Positions 30,356 to 39,307 of a stretch of DNA of 41,790 bases are shown piece by piece. The DNA is from an uncultured Peptococcaceae bacterium (GTDB lineage: Bacteria > Bacillota > Peptococcia > Peptococcales > Peptococcaceae): contig CABQBF010000006.1 of the NCBI GenBank assembly GCA_902462325.1, positions 1 to 41,790 on the forward strand, written 5' to 3'. The position numbers and the translations under genes were made by a program. Positions within the stretch are counted from its first letter, which is position 1, and the number at the start of each line of letters is the position of its first letter. The notes beneath the pieces were generated by a model. It did no database searches. It was given only the letters and a program-made list of their open reading frames with translations, and was not told the DNA's origin.

Positions 30356-32995
30356 TTAATTTTTTACCACTTCATAAACATGATTGCGGTCTGTGAAGTA
30401 AATGGTAACACTGTCACTTCTAGCAGTCAAATTTGCCAAAGTAAACTGAGAAGTGGAGTTTTTGTAATGGCAGTAACAGCCATTGATGGTAGTATAAGAA
30501 TATCCTAAATCATCTGACAGGAATTGAATATAACCACTGGTAGCGTACCGTATTACGCCTGTTTTGCTGCTCATAACCGTGATGGTCTTTTTGCTGCTGG
30601 AGCTGGAATCCACAAGGATACGGTCTCCAACGCTGATAGCGCTGATACTGCTGTAGCTGGCGCCATTCTTCACCACAGAAATGCTACTGTTAAACTGTAC
30701 GGTTCTGCTATCATTGCTGAAAGTCTTCACAGTTAACGTGTTGGTAGAAGTATTTACTTTTGTCACTTCACCTTTCACAGAGCCTGTTGATACTTCCAAC
30801 TTGTTCAAAGTGCTGCCGGCAAAGGTTGCCACCACTTCATCGCCTACACTGATATCACGGATGTAAGAGCTGTGAACGCCTTCTACGATTAATTCCACGT
30901 CATCCAGATATGCGCTGACTCTGTTGCCGTTTTCGTCCTGCAAACGAACCCAGTTGCCATTCGAATATACATCCACAACAGTCATGTTCACCTGTTCGTT
31001 CACTTTAATTTCCGTTACCAAATCATTGACAATTTTCATGCTAACTGTATCGCCAATGCTGATGGAACTCAACCGAGACGAGGTGCTTCTGTAATAGTAG
31101 ATGTCTACGTCGCTGGATACATCATAAATTTCTGTACCGCTGTCGGTTGTCACTTGAATGGTTTTGGCACTGTTATTCACTGCTTTTACTACACCTTCTA
31201 CCATATCATTGGCTTTAATACGGATAACCTCATTATTCTGCAAGGTGAGCTCTACTTTCATGCCTTTGCTCAAGCGGCCCAAAGACGAAGTATCACCATA
31301 CAAAGTTACTTTTACGTTATCGGCCAAATCATAGGTTTCTTTATTATTATTGCTGGTCGTGATAATGATATAATCATCTACAGTATTTACGGAATACACT
31401 GTACCTTTCAAGGCACCCTCTGTCTGATTCCTGTTCGTTACAGAGATTGCTGTAACCTGATTATTATCCACTGTAATACTGATGCTGTCGCCTACTTGCA
31501 AATCGCTGACTGTGCCAGTATCACCGTTTTTAAACTTTACTGCTAAACCGCTGCTATAGTAAGCCGCTTTCAGTTCATTGCCCGAAGTAACGTAGTTGAT
31601 AATTCGATTGGTTGTATCAATAGATTTTACTTTGGCAGTTCCGCCATAATTATCGCTGCTGCCACCCACTGCAATGGCAACCATCACGCCTTCAGAAATG
31701 GTGTAGGTGGCCAAATCGCCTTCCTTCAGGCTGCTTGGCGTAGCAGTCAGCATACCGGAAATGCTGACGTCAATATTTTTAGACATCCGATAGGTGCGCA
31801 GACCTGTTTTTTCATCAATGGTAATACGATTGTTATAAACATCCACATTATAAATGGTGCCGCCCTTTTGTCCGTCGGAGGTTTCATCAATGATAATCTG
31901 ATTTGCTGTCTGGTCGTCCTTATCGACGGAAATCCGCACATTCATATCAGTCATCAAATCAGAAAACGCCAGCGCAATGGTGCTGCCATCTTTGTTGATT
32001 TTTGTATTTTTATCCACGATGACAGTCTGTAGCTGACCATCCTCATCGCTGACCACAATTGTGTTTTTCGCAGTAATGATGGAGTCGATGGTACCGCTCA
32101 GATTGGTCACCACCGTTGTATTGGTATTGGCGGCATATTCTTCTGTGCGTACTTCCAGATAATTCAGCAAACTGTTTTTATAAACAGCATAAACCGAATC
32201 TCCCACCGCTAAGCCAGTCACGCCAATTTTTTTACAGCTTTTATCATACAATACGCTGTTGGTTGTGGCATATAAACTGTAGCTTTTACCATCAGTACCG
32301 GCAATAGTAACATTAACACCACTTACAGCAGTAACCTTGCCGCGCACTACATTTTCTGTGTCGGCAGCCAATTTATCCTCTACCCGACATAAAAACGCTG
32401 CCATTTCTGCTCTGGTGACCGTATTTTTAGGCTTAAAGGTACCATCGGTATAGCCGCCGATTAAACCCTTGTCATAAGCCAATTTTACATAATTCAGATA
32501 ATTGCTACCAATGGAATTGGTATCCCCGAAGGATAAGGTTTCATTGGCCACACTGTTTACTTCACTTTCCGCCTTCATGATTTTAATTAACAGCTTGGCA
32601 ATCCATTCCCGACTTGCGGCAGCGCTGTGATTGAAGTCGCTGGCATCTACCAGACCTGCCTCGTAGGCAATCACAGCCACACCATATGCACCAGTCCAGT
32701 CCGGATATTTAAACGGCAGATAAGTCCCCTGACTTGTCGATTCATTATACTGTAAGCCCATAATTCTGGTAGCCATAGTGATGGCTTCAAATTGCGTTAC
32801 CGGATTATTTGGTCTTGCAGTCCCGTCTTCATATCCTCCAATAATCCCCCGTGCATTCATACGGTCAATTTGTTGAATGGCCCAATGATTGCTTGGTACG
32901 TCAGAAAACCCAGCGGCAAAAGTGCTGACCGGAACAACCATAGTCAGAACAAAAGCCAGCAGGACTATCACTGACAATTTCTTTTTGTACTGCAT
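30356..32995 (-). CDS. S-layer-homology protein with about nine beta-rich repeats
   Basis: Surface protein of 879 residues. A signal peptide (1-28) is followed by three S-layer-homology domains at about 29-80, 95-142 and 154-208 (FSDVPSNHWA, GGYEDGTARP, GLIGGYTDGTFKPKNTVTRAE). These bind the cell wall polymer. From about 216 to the end runs a chain of roughly nine similar units of about 70 residues. Each begins like GxVxxV and ends with an IxVGDxVxxxxxxxxV unit, rich in Thr, Ser and Val. I start at ATG 32995 after AGAGAGGGG; the upstream ATG at 33046 would absorb that site. Probably an S-layer or fibre-like wall protein. The gap 33047-33300 to its right shows no gene. Confidence 0.9.
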   Translation of the reverse strand: MQYKKKLSVIVLLAFVLTMVVPVSTFAAGFSDVPSNHWAIQQIDRMNARGIIGGYEDGTARPNNPVTQFEAITMATRIMGLQYNESTSQGTYLPFKYPDWTGAYGVAVIAYEAGLVDASDFNHSAAASREWIAKLLIKIMKAESEVNSVANETLSFGDTNSIGSNYLNYVKLAYDKGLIGGYTDGTFKPKNTVTRAEMAAFLCRVEDKLAADTENVVRGKVTAVSGVNVTIAGTDGKSYSLYATTNSVLYDKSCKKIGVTGLAVGDSVYAVYKNSLLNYLEVRTEEYAANTNTTVVTNLSGTIDSIITAKNTIVVSDEDGQLQTVIVDKNTKINKDGSTIALAFSDLMTDMNVRISVDKDDQTANQIIIDETSDGQKGGTIYNVDVYNNRITIDEKTGLRTYRMSKNIDVSISGMLTATPSSLKEGDLATYTISEGVMVAIAVGGSSDNYGGTAKVKSIDTTNRIINYVTSGNELKAAYYSSGLAVKFKNGDTGTVSDLQVGDSISITVDNNQVTAISVTNRNQTEGALKGTVYSVNTVDDYIIITTSNNNKETYDLADNVKVTLYGDTSSLGRLSKGMKVELTLQNNEVIRIKANDMVEGVVKAVNNSAKTIQVTTDSGTEIYDVSSDVDIYYYRSTSSRLSSISIGDTVSMKIVNDLVTEIKVNEQVNMTVVDVYSNGNWVRLQDENGNRVSAYLDDVELIVEGVHSSYIRDISVGDEVVATFAGSTLNKLEVSTGSVKGEVTKVNTSTNTLTVKTFSNDSRTVQFNSSISVVKNGASYSSISAISVGDRILVDSSSSSKKTITVMSSKTGVIRYATSGYIQFLSDDLGYSYTTINGCYCHYKNSTSQFTLANLTARSDSVTIYFTDRNHVYEVVKN

Positions 32996-33297
32996 GTCAA
33001 ACCCCTCTCTCCTTTGTAGTCTGTAAAAAATATCCGACTGCTGCATAATATTTTAAAATTCGATATGTTTCGCCTAATTTCCTGCTTTACTTTGTAATTT
33101 TTTTGTAATTTTTAGCTTCTACAGTTATCACGTTTCTGATTTCAACTTCACACAGCCAGTCCTTTTCTTCCCTTGTATTATACTAAAAAAATCTCCATAT
33201 GGGAATAACATACTTGCACATCGATAGAAAAAAGAATGTGAAATTTATTATTAATTCACCCTCTGCCTATAATTAAAATAATTCATTATATTCCATA

Positions 33298-33307
33298 GGG
33301 AATTCCC
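33298..33307. repeat. palindrome upstream of the CoA-disulfide reductase promoter
   Basis: GGGAATTCCC directly abuts the -35 box at 33309. Possible operator, not proven. Confidence 0.35.
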
Positions 33308-33308
33308 A

Positions 33309-33337
33309 TTGTTTTATTTTATCGTTCGCGTTATAAT
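33309..33337 (+). promoter_or_regulatory. promoter of the CoA-disulfide reductase gene
   Basis: TTGTTT (33309-33314), 17 bases, TATAAT (33332-33337), 32 bases before the start codon and followed by an AAAGGAGATGAT ribosome site. Confidence 0.65.
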
Positions 33338-33369
33338 CAAGATAGTTATATAAAGGAGATGATCTCATC

Positions 33370-35049
33370 ATGTCAGATTTAAAAATCGTAGTAATCGGTG
33401 GGGTTGCTGCTGGTCCTAAAGCAGCGGCAAGAGCAAAAAGATGCAATCCAGATGCTCAGGTAACCCTGATTGAAAAAGGCGAATGGATTTCTTACGGTGG
33501 CTGTGGTCTGCCCTATTTCCTGGGCGCAACAGTAAAAGATATTAACGACTTAATGACAACCTCTTGGGAAGCTGTGCGCACACCTGAGTTTATGAAAGCA
33601 ACGAAGGATATCGACACGCTGTTAGGCTGGGAAGCTACCAAAATTAACCGGACAGAAAAAACTGTAGAAGCAAAAGACGTAAAAACCGGCGAAGTGAAGG
33701 TACTGCCTTATGACAAGCTGGTGCTGGCTACCGGCGCAGAAAACTTCAAGCCGCCAATGGAAAACATCAACGCCACAGGCGTATTCGGCATGAAAACACC
33801 AAAAGACGCCGTTGACATGCAGAATTACATCAAAGCGGAAGGCGTTTCCAGCGCCGTTGTAATCGGTGCCGGTCTAATCGGGATGGAATGCGCCGAAGCC
33901 TTTGCCAACTGGGGCTTAGACGTTACCATCATCGAAATGCAGAGCTCCATTTTCCCACAGGTATTAGACCCTGAAATGGGCGCAGTTTTCCAAAACTACC
34001 TGGAAGGCGAAGACCTGAACTTTATGCTGGATACCAAGGTTGAAAAAATCCTGGTCAATGAAGAAGGCAAGGTATCGGGCGTACAGACCAACAAAGGCGA
34101 CGTAGACGCACAGTTAGTACTGGTTGCCGTTGGCGTTCGTCCATGCGTAAAATTAGCTGTAGACGCCGGCTTGGAAGTAGAAAAAGCTATCATCATCAAC
34201 GATCATTGCCAAACCAGCGACCCAGACATCTATGCAGCAGGCGACTGTGTTATGACCACCAACCTGATTTCGGGTCAGCGGGTTTATGCGCCGATGGGCT
34301 CCACCGCCAACCGTCAGGGCCGTGTTATCGGCAACAATGTTACTGGCGGCGACGATACCCACAAGGGCGTGCTGAATACCGCAGTCTGCAAAATGTTTGA
34401 CTGGTCCTTAGGGGCTACCGGTTTATCGGAACGGGTTGCTAAACAGTTGGGCTATGATACTGTAACCTGCATCGTTCCCGGTCCAGATATCACCCACTTT
34501 ATGCCAGGCAAAAAATTAATCATGACCCGTCTGTTAGCCGACCGCAAAACCAGAAAAATCCTGGGCGTACAGATTGTCGGCCCTGGTAAAGTTGACAAAC
34601 GTATCGATACCATGGTTGCCGCTTTAACCTTCGGCGCTACCGTAGATGATTTGGCCAATATGGATCTGAGCTACGCTCCGCCATTGTCCTCCGCTATGGA
34701 AAACCTGACCAACGCAGCCAACGTGATGAAGAATACCATCGACGGTAAAGCTCACGACATGCGTTATGAAGAATTCAAATCCAAGCTGGACAGCGACGAC
34801 GTAGTATTTGTGGATCTGCGTACCGCCCACGAACGGTCTCAGAAGCCAATTCCAGCTAAAAATCAGCTGCACATCCCAATCGAAGAACTGCGGGCTCGTG
34901 CCAACGAAGTGCCAAAAGATAAAGAAGTGGTTGTCTTCTGTATCCTGAGCACTCGTGGCTTTGAAGGTCAGTTAATTCTTAACAATGCCGGTTACGACAA
35001 TGTCAGATTTGTACAGGGCGGCATTCAGTTCTGGCCATTAGATAAATAA
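33370..35049 (+). CDS. CoA-disulfide reductase with C-terminal rhodanese domain
   Basis: Flavoprotein of 559 residues. It has an N-terminal FAD fold (VVIGGVAAGPKAAARAKR) and the single redox cysteine Cys45 in SYGGCGLPYF, as in CoA-disulfide reductases and NADH oxidases. An NAD(P)H fold follows (VVIGAGLIGMECAEAF), then the second FAD motif YAAGDC and a dimer domain to about 450. Last comes a rhodanese-like domain (about 465-559) with Cys524 in CILSTRG. Fused forms of this kind reduce CoA disulfides or persulfides in anaerobes, supporting thiol balance and sulfur handling. Its codon choice (many GGC, GTA and CTG) and strong ribosome site suggest high expression. Single-gene unit. Confidence 0.92.
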   Translation: MSDLKIVVIGGVAAGPKAAARAKRCNPDAQVTLIEKGEWISYGGCGLPYFLGATVKDINDLMTTSWEAVRTPEFMKATKDIDTLLGWEATKINRTEKTVEAKDVKTGEVKVLPYDKLVLATGAENFKPPMENINATGVFGMKTPKDAVDMQNYIKAEGVSSAVVIGAGLIGMECAEAFANWGLDVTIIEMQSSIFPQVLDPEMGAVFQNYLEGEDLNFMLDTKVEKILVNEEGKVSGVQTNKGDVDAQLVLVAVGVRPCVKLAVDAGLEVEKAIIINDHCQTSDPDIYAAGDCVMTTNLISGQRVYAPMGSTANRQGRVIGNNVTGGDDTHKGVLNTAVCKMFDWSLGATGLSERVAKQLGYDTVTCIVPGPDITHFMPGKKLIMTRLLADRKTRKILGVQIVGPGKVDKRIDTMVAALTFGATVDDLANMDLSYAPPLSSAMENLTNAANVMKNTIDGKAHDMRYEEFKSKLDSDDVVFVDLRTAHERSQKPIPAKNQLHIPIEELRARANEVPKDKEVVVFCILSTRGFEGQLILNNAGYDNVRFVQGGIQFWPLDK

Positions 35050-35103
35050 TAGCACAACGATAACTTTTGAGCAGTTGTATCAAGTATTTATCATATTATT
35101 CAA

Positions 35104-35145
35104 ATAAGAAAACCGAATCTCATCTTTGAGGTTCGGTTTTCTTAT
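35104..35145. terminator. bidirectional terminator between the reductase and transporter genes
   Basis: ATAAGAAAACCGAATCTC (35104-35121) pairs with GAGGTTCGGTTTTCTTAT (35128-35145) over 18 pairs with one G-U. Confidence 0.88.
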
Positions 35146-35272
35146 AATAAAAATGTTGAAGCAATGCCATCCAAAAACACTTCAGCATTAGCAATATTCT
35201 GTTTTTATCTCAACGTTCAGCTTTAAACCGCCAAACATTGTATTTTTCTGAATCCCACGCGCAAAATCCCAT

Positions 35273-36727
35273 TTAAAATACAACTAAACAAAGTGGAATA
35301 AATACTACCAAAGTAACTATAACAATATAAAGCAGAGCCAGTAACACATTTTTATAAACGGCCATTGGAGTAACCAGTTCTGCTTTGTGCAAAATTGCGC
35401 CCCACATACTTGAGGATGGTAATAAATAACCCAGCTGACTGAAAATAATAGTACCTGCAGCTAACATGCAGCCATTTACCGCTAATCCTCCAGCTATCAA
35501 CGAGCCGATTAATGCAAACCCAATCATCATCACTGCCATATTGTTACAAAAATTCGTTGCGAGTAGTACTAAAATGAACAGAACTGCTGCCACACCATAC
35601 GCATTCAACCCAGTCAATAACGGTGCTGCTAGTTTTGTTAGGAGTACACCGACTCCGCTAGCTTCAGATGTCAAAGCACCACCTACTAACGTAGCGCTTG
35701 CAACTAAAAGAATTAAGTCCCAAGAAAACCCTTTTGCTGTGGCCACAGATAAATTCAGCAGGCGCTTCCCATCTACTCTTACAATCATCATAATTGCTAA
35801 AATTACGAACATCCAACCAAAAACACCAATCTGATTCATAAAATTAGTCACTGGAGTGTCCAACATACCACCAAAACTGATTATGACAGAACCGACAATA
35901 AATAATAACATGCATATTAAAACACTTTTTTGATATCGGCTCACTGGTGCCTTCGGATCTCCAAATACGTTCAAATCTAAACTTGTAATTCTTGAAGCAT
36001 CGCAACGAATTAAACGCATAAATACGGTATATCCAGCTGCTAAAACAAACGTAAATACAGTAACTGTCATCATATATTCTGCATATGTCCACATAACGCC
36101 AGTATATGCCTGCACCATACCGCCAAATGCAAGCGGCATGCCTAAAAATGGAAAGATATACATAGATGCACAAGCCGTTACCATTGCACCAATAAATACA
36201 TGCAAAACATACTTATCTCCAACTTTATACCCTGCTTCCTTAAATACTTTTGCATAAACAGGCAGCAAGAACAGAATTAATGCAGAATTCATGATAAAAA
36301 TGGACAAAATATATGGCGCAAATACCAGAATAAAAGTAATCACCCAAGGCCGCCCTTTCGCAAAACTAATATTCATAACTTTTGCAATTAGATAGTTATC
36401 CACACCAGCGTCCACCAATCCTCCAACCATAACCATACCCATACACATTACAATCAGAGAAGACGATGCCATCAAGTTTGTACAAATAGCATTAATCCCA
36501 CCAGGATAATCCGTTGTAGCAAGCGCTACCAGGGCCAGCAAGGAGGTATGCAACATACACTTTCCATCAAAGCTCCAACCCAAAATTGCACCAATTAAAA
36601 TACCTAATACAGCCATTCCATAAGGAGTAATGTCCCCAAGAGGCGGTAAAAATCTAAATCCAAACATAAATAATAAAACAATAACCACTTTAATATAAGT
36701 TGATGTAGAAGCATTTTCTTGCCTCAT
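35273..36727 (-). CDS. SLC13/ion-transporter superfamily permease
   Basis: Membrane protein of 484 residues with about 11-12 hydrophobic segments in two related halves. Each half has a motif in the place of the SNT signature of SLC13/DASS carriers: IMNSALILFLLPV in the first and TNFCNNMAVMMIGF in the second. Such carriers usually import organic di- or tricarboxylates or similar anions with sodium or protons. The signature is altered here, so the substrate may be unusual. I start at ATG 36727, after AAAGGGGG; the longer reading from 36751 includes that site. It lies downstream of the phosphodiesterase-family gene but behind a terminator, with its own promoter. Confidence 0.85.
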   Translation of the reverse strand: MRQENASTSTYIKVVIVLLFMFGFRFLPPLGDITPYGMAVLGILIGAILGWSFDGKCMLHTSLLALVALATTDYPGGINAICTNLMASSSLIVMCMGMVMVGGLVDAGVDNYLIAKVMNISFAKGRPWVITFILVFAPYILSIFIMNSALILFLLPVYAKVFKEAGYKVGDKYVLHVFIGAMVTACASMYIFPFLGMPLAFGGMVQAYTGVMWTYAEYMMTVTVFTFVLAAGYTVFMRLIRCDASRITSLDLNVFGDPKAPVSRYQKSVLICMLLFIVGSVIISFGGMLDTPVTNFMNQIGVFGWMFVILAIMMIVRVDGKRLLNLSVATAKGFSWDLILLVASATLVGGALTSEASGVGVLLTKLAAPLLTGLNAYGVAAVLFILVLLATNFCNNMAVMMIGFALIGSLIAGGLAVNGCMLAAGTIIFSQLGYLLPSSSMWGAILHKAELVTPMAVYKNVLLALLYIVIVTLVVFIPLCLVVF

Positions 36728-36756
36728 AATCAGTACCCCCTTTTTGCACAAAACTT

Positions 36757-36808
36757 ATTATAGCCACGTTGTAGTGTTTGCTGCTGATTATAAATAACCA
36801 GCAGCAAA
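36757..36808 (-). promoter_or_regulatory. promoter and inverted repeat upstream of the transporter gene
   Basis: Minus-strand -10 TATAAT (36757-36762) lies 30 bases before the start. No good -35 is present; instead the near arm of the perfect repeat TTTGCTGCTG/CAGCAGCAAA (36777-36786 and 36799-36808, 12-base loop) covers that place. This fits a promoter needing an activator, for which the LysR protein at 39308 is the local candidate. Confidence 0.55.
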
Positions 36809-36872
36809 TTTAATTATTTCATTTTTTATTCTATAGAATTTAAGAAAATTCAGATTTGTAAAATTATGTAAT

Positions 36873-36912
36873 AAAAAAGTGGAGATATAGAGTTTTTACT
36901 CCATATCTCCAC
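36873..36912 (-). terminator. terminator of the phosphodiesterase-family gene
   Basis: GTGGAGATATAGAGT (36879-36893) pairs with ACTCCATATCTCCAC (36898-36912) with one mismatch; on the minus strand it ends in TTTTTT, about 50 bases past the stop. Confidence 0.88.
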
Positions 36913-36961
36913 CATTTACATTATTATTTTTTTGTATCAAAAATGTATAGAATTTAATCCA

Positions 36962-39076
36962 CTACAATTTTTCCGTCAAAATCTGATAAGCAGGCGCACC
37001 TTCACATTCTGCCGGAATATCAACACCTAACAACACCGCTGCTGTTGGAGCAACGTCAACTTCACGCACATAACGAGAAGTCCGGAAATTCTGTTTGATA
37101 CCAGCGCCTGCCGCCAGGAAAATCGGAGATAAACTTGTATCATTGTAACCACAAGCGGTAGACAATCCATTGCCATGGTCATAGCAATAGTCATCATGCA
37201 CAAAGAAAATAATATCTGCGCTGTTTTCCCCACCTAAGCCCAATAATACTGCATCTTTGCTATGCAATGCTAAAGATACAATACGATGTCCTGTTTTTTT
37301 ATCTCTATAGTTGTACAAATCTGTGATAATCTGTTCTTCCAACTCATATTTATCTGCCGGGTCTACAATCCCATGCGGCTGCCGACCTTTCAAATTAATA
37401 TAAATACTATTAGAACGTGTTTGAATGGCCTTCGTTTTACTCCAGTCTATTTCTGGCAAATCTTTGCCCTGTTCATCTTTTTTCATCACGGTATATCCCA
37501 TACTTCTAAATGGATCTACACAAACGCCACAATTTTCACCAATTACATGTACTTCTTGTTCTGGACAAATCTGTGCATGATCCGAAAAGACCACAATTGT
37601 CCATCCTTCATCAATTAAACCCAGGAAACTGCCAATATAATCATCTGTCAATTTATAAGTGGCTTCCATATATTCCACGGCCTGTGCTTCACTAATTTTT
37701 GACGTAGAGCGTTCCTTCAAATATTTCATATAGTTGTGTCCCTGTAAATCTGGTCCATGATAGTGAGAAAAAATAACTTCCACGCCATGTTCTTGAATAA
37801 GATAATGTAGACACTTAGACTGCCAATCAGCTGCCATTTCCCATTGCGGCTGATTACATTTTAAAATCAAATCTGGATCATTTCCTGTCATCTGACTGGT
37901 TGGCACCAGTTGTCCAAACTTATCTGTAAGTTCTTTAAACAACGATTTCGGATGCCATACAGAATCATTGACACAGGACATTGCACGGGAGGCCCAAATT
38001 CGTACATAGCTGCCGTCTTCTGCAATTTCCAATACGCGAAAGGTACGATGTACCGGTTCCATAGTTCCATCTGCCTTTGGAGCCACATCCATTATATATG
38101 GTGTGAAAACATCATTCTCTAACACAGCAATCGGTTCATCCTTGGACTTATCCGCATACATGGCAATACGATTATAGTTTCCGTTTTCGTCTTTCAAAAT
38201 CAAACAGTACCGTACAATCTGTCCGGCAAATGTGAGCATCACAAATTCCTTTGCACCGTCAGGTACTGCAAAGCCCCACTGTTGTGGCGGATAAATTGGT
38301 GAGATAGAGCAGGTGGTCGGGAAATCAGCCAAATCCCACATCATACCTCTCCCACTGAATTCTTTTTCCGGTTTCTCAAACTGAATAGAGTTTGTAATGA
38401 AATGGGCCGGTGTATCATAGTCCTCTACATGAATCAAGCTGGCGTATTCTTCCAAATATTTCTTCATCATTGCTTTTGCTTCTGGAGATTGGGAAGATTT
38501 CTGCGGTAATCCCAAAAACTTTAATTTTTCATCCCCCTGCAGCTTAGATTCCCGAATAGAATACGGCATCCAAGATGGCTTTTCTGCTTTTGTACTGGCA
38601 ATAAACACCGTATCAAAATCTTTTGCAGAAGACACCGAACATACAGCGCCTGGACTTGAACCATCTACTGTAATTAAATTAGGACTGTCGCTAGTTGGAG
38701 GCCATGCTCCGCCGGGCCAGTGCCATACTACCGTTTTTTTCCCTGCTTCGGCTGTTATATTCCACAACGGCTGCGCTTTCATATAATGAGAATAAATTGC
38801 TGTATAAGTAATCTCTAAATCTTCTCCAGACAAATTAAAATCTTCTACCCCATGCGTCATAGGATACGCACCAGTTGCCAACGTTGCCCACATAGGCGGC
38901 GTAATTGTCGGATTTGCACCCAACAGCATCAGGTCGTCACGGCAAGCGCCCAACTCCATCATTTTTTTCACATTAGGCATTTTGCCTTCCTTCACCAAAC
39001 GTCTGGTGAAACGCGGGTCCATACCGTCAATACCAAGCATCAATAATTTTTCAGTTAATCCTTTGCGTCTTAACAT
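36962..39076 (-). CDS. type I phosphodiesterase / alkaline phosphatase superfamily enzyme
   Basis: Two-metal hydrolase of 704 residues. The N-terminal metal aspartate is Asp17 in LGIDGMD. The nucleophile region NPTITPPMWATLATGAYP places a likely catalytic Thr59, and further metal ligands are in FSHYHGPDLQGH and VVFSDHAQ. This is the nucleotide-pyrophosphatase/phosphodiesterase branch. No signal peptide is seen, so it acts in the cytosol. A long insert (about 130-400) is not typical of the family and probably shapes substrate choice. GGAGAGAGG precedes the ATG. It is divergent from a LysR gene and upstream of a transporter, suggesting it hydrolyses an imported phospho- or sulfo-ester. The exact substrate is unknown. 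Confidence 0.85.
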   Translation of the reverse strand: MLRRKGLTEKLLMLGIDGMDPRFTRRLVKEGKMPNVKKMMELGACRDDLMLLGANPTITPPMWATLATGAYPMTHGVEDFNLSGEDLEITYTAIYSHYMKAQPLWNITAEAGKKTVVWHWPGGAWPPTSDSPNLITVDGSSPGAVCSVSSAKDFDTVFIASTKAEKPSWMPYSIRESKLQGDEKLKFLGLPQKSSQSPEAKAMMKKYLEEYASLIHVEDYDTPAHFITNSIQFEKPEKEFSGRGMMWDLADFPTTCSISPIYPPQQWGFAVPDGAKEFVMLTFAGQIVRYCLILKDENGNYNRIAMYADKSKDEPIAVLENDVFTPYIMDVAPKADGTMEPVHRTFRVLEIAEDGSYVRIWASRAMSCVNDSVWHPKSLFKELTDKFGQLVPTSQMTGNDPDLILKCNQPQWEMAADWQSKCLHYLIQEHGVEVIFSHYHGPDLQGHNYMKYLKERSTSKISEAQAVEYMEATYKLTDDYIGSFLGLIDEGWTIVVFSDHAQICPEQEVHVIGENCGVCVDPFRSMGYTVMKKDEQGKDLPEIDWSKTKAIQTRSNSIYINLKGRQPHGIVDPADKYELEEQIITDLYNYRDKKTGHRIVSLALHSKDAVLLGLGGENSADIIFFVHDDYCYDHGNGLSTACGYNDTSLSPIFLAAGAGIKQNFRTSRYVREVDVAPTAAVLLGVDIPAECEGAPAYQILTEKL

Positions 39077-39120
39077 TGTCCTCTCTCCTTTTTTATAAAT
39101 AAAAATTATTTGTTATATAT

Positions 39121-39149
39121 ATTATAGAATTATTGATGTTATCTGTCCA
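39121..39149 (-). promoter_or_regulatory. promoter of the phosphodiesterase-family gene
   Basis: Minus strand TGGACA (39144-39149), 17 bases, TATAAT (39121-39126). The decamer TCCAATAGAA (39146-39155) overlaps the -35 and is repeated at 39197-39206. Confidence 0.7.
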
Positions 39150-39179
39150 ATAGAAAAAAGCAGCAATTCACCGTCAAGT

Positions 39180-39196
39180 TATCGGTAATAACGATA
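39180..39196. promoter_or_regulatory. candidate LysR-type operator
   Basis: TATCG, seven bases, CGATA. It contains ATC-N9-GAT, a known form of the LysR T-N11-A box. It lies in the divergent gap about 30 bases upstream of the -35 of the phosphodiesterase gene, the usual place for LysR binding. Confidence 0.6.
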
Positions 39197-39257
39197 TCCA
39201 ATAGAATAAAGTTCTTGCATTTTTTATATCTATATACACCTATATCTGATTTCATGT

Positions 39258-39263
39258 TATACT
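39258..39263 (+). promoter_or_regulatory. -10 box of the LysR gene
   Basis: TATACT with an upstream TGT (extended -10), 44 bases before the start at 39308; no clear -35. Confidence 0.5.
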
Positions 39264-39307
39264 ATTTTTTAATAATATTTCATGCGCTATACAGGAGGCA
39301 TTTCCTT

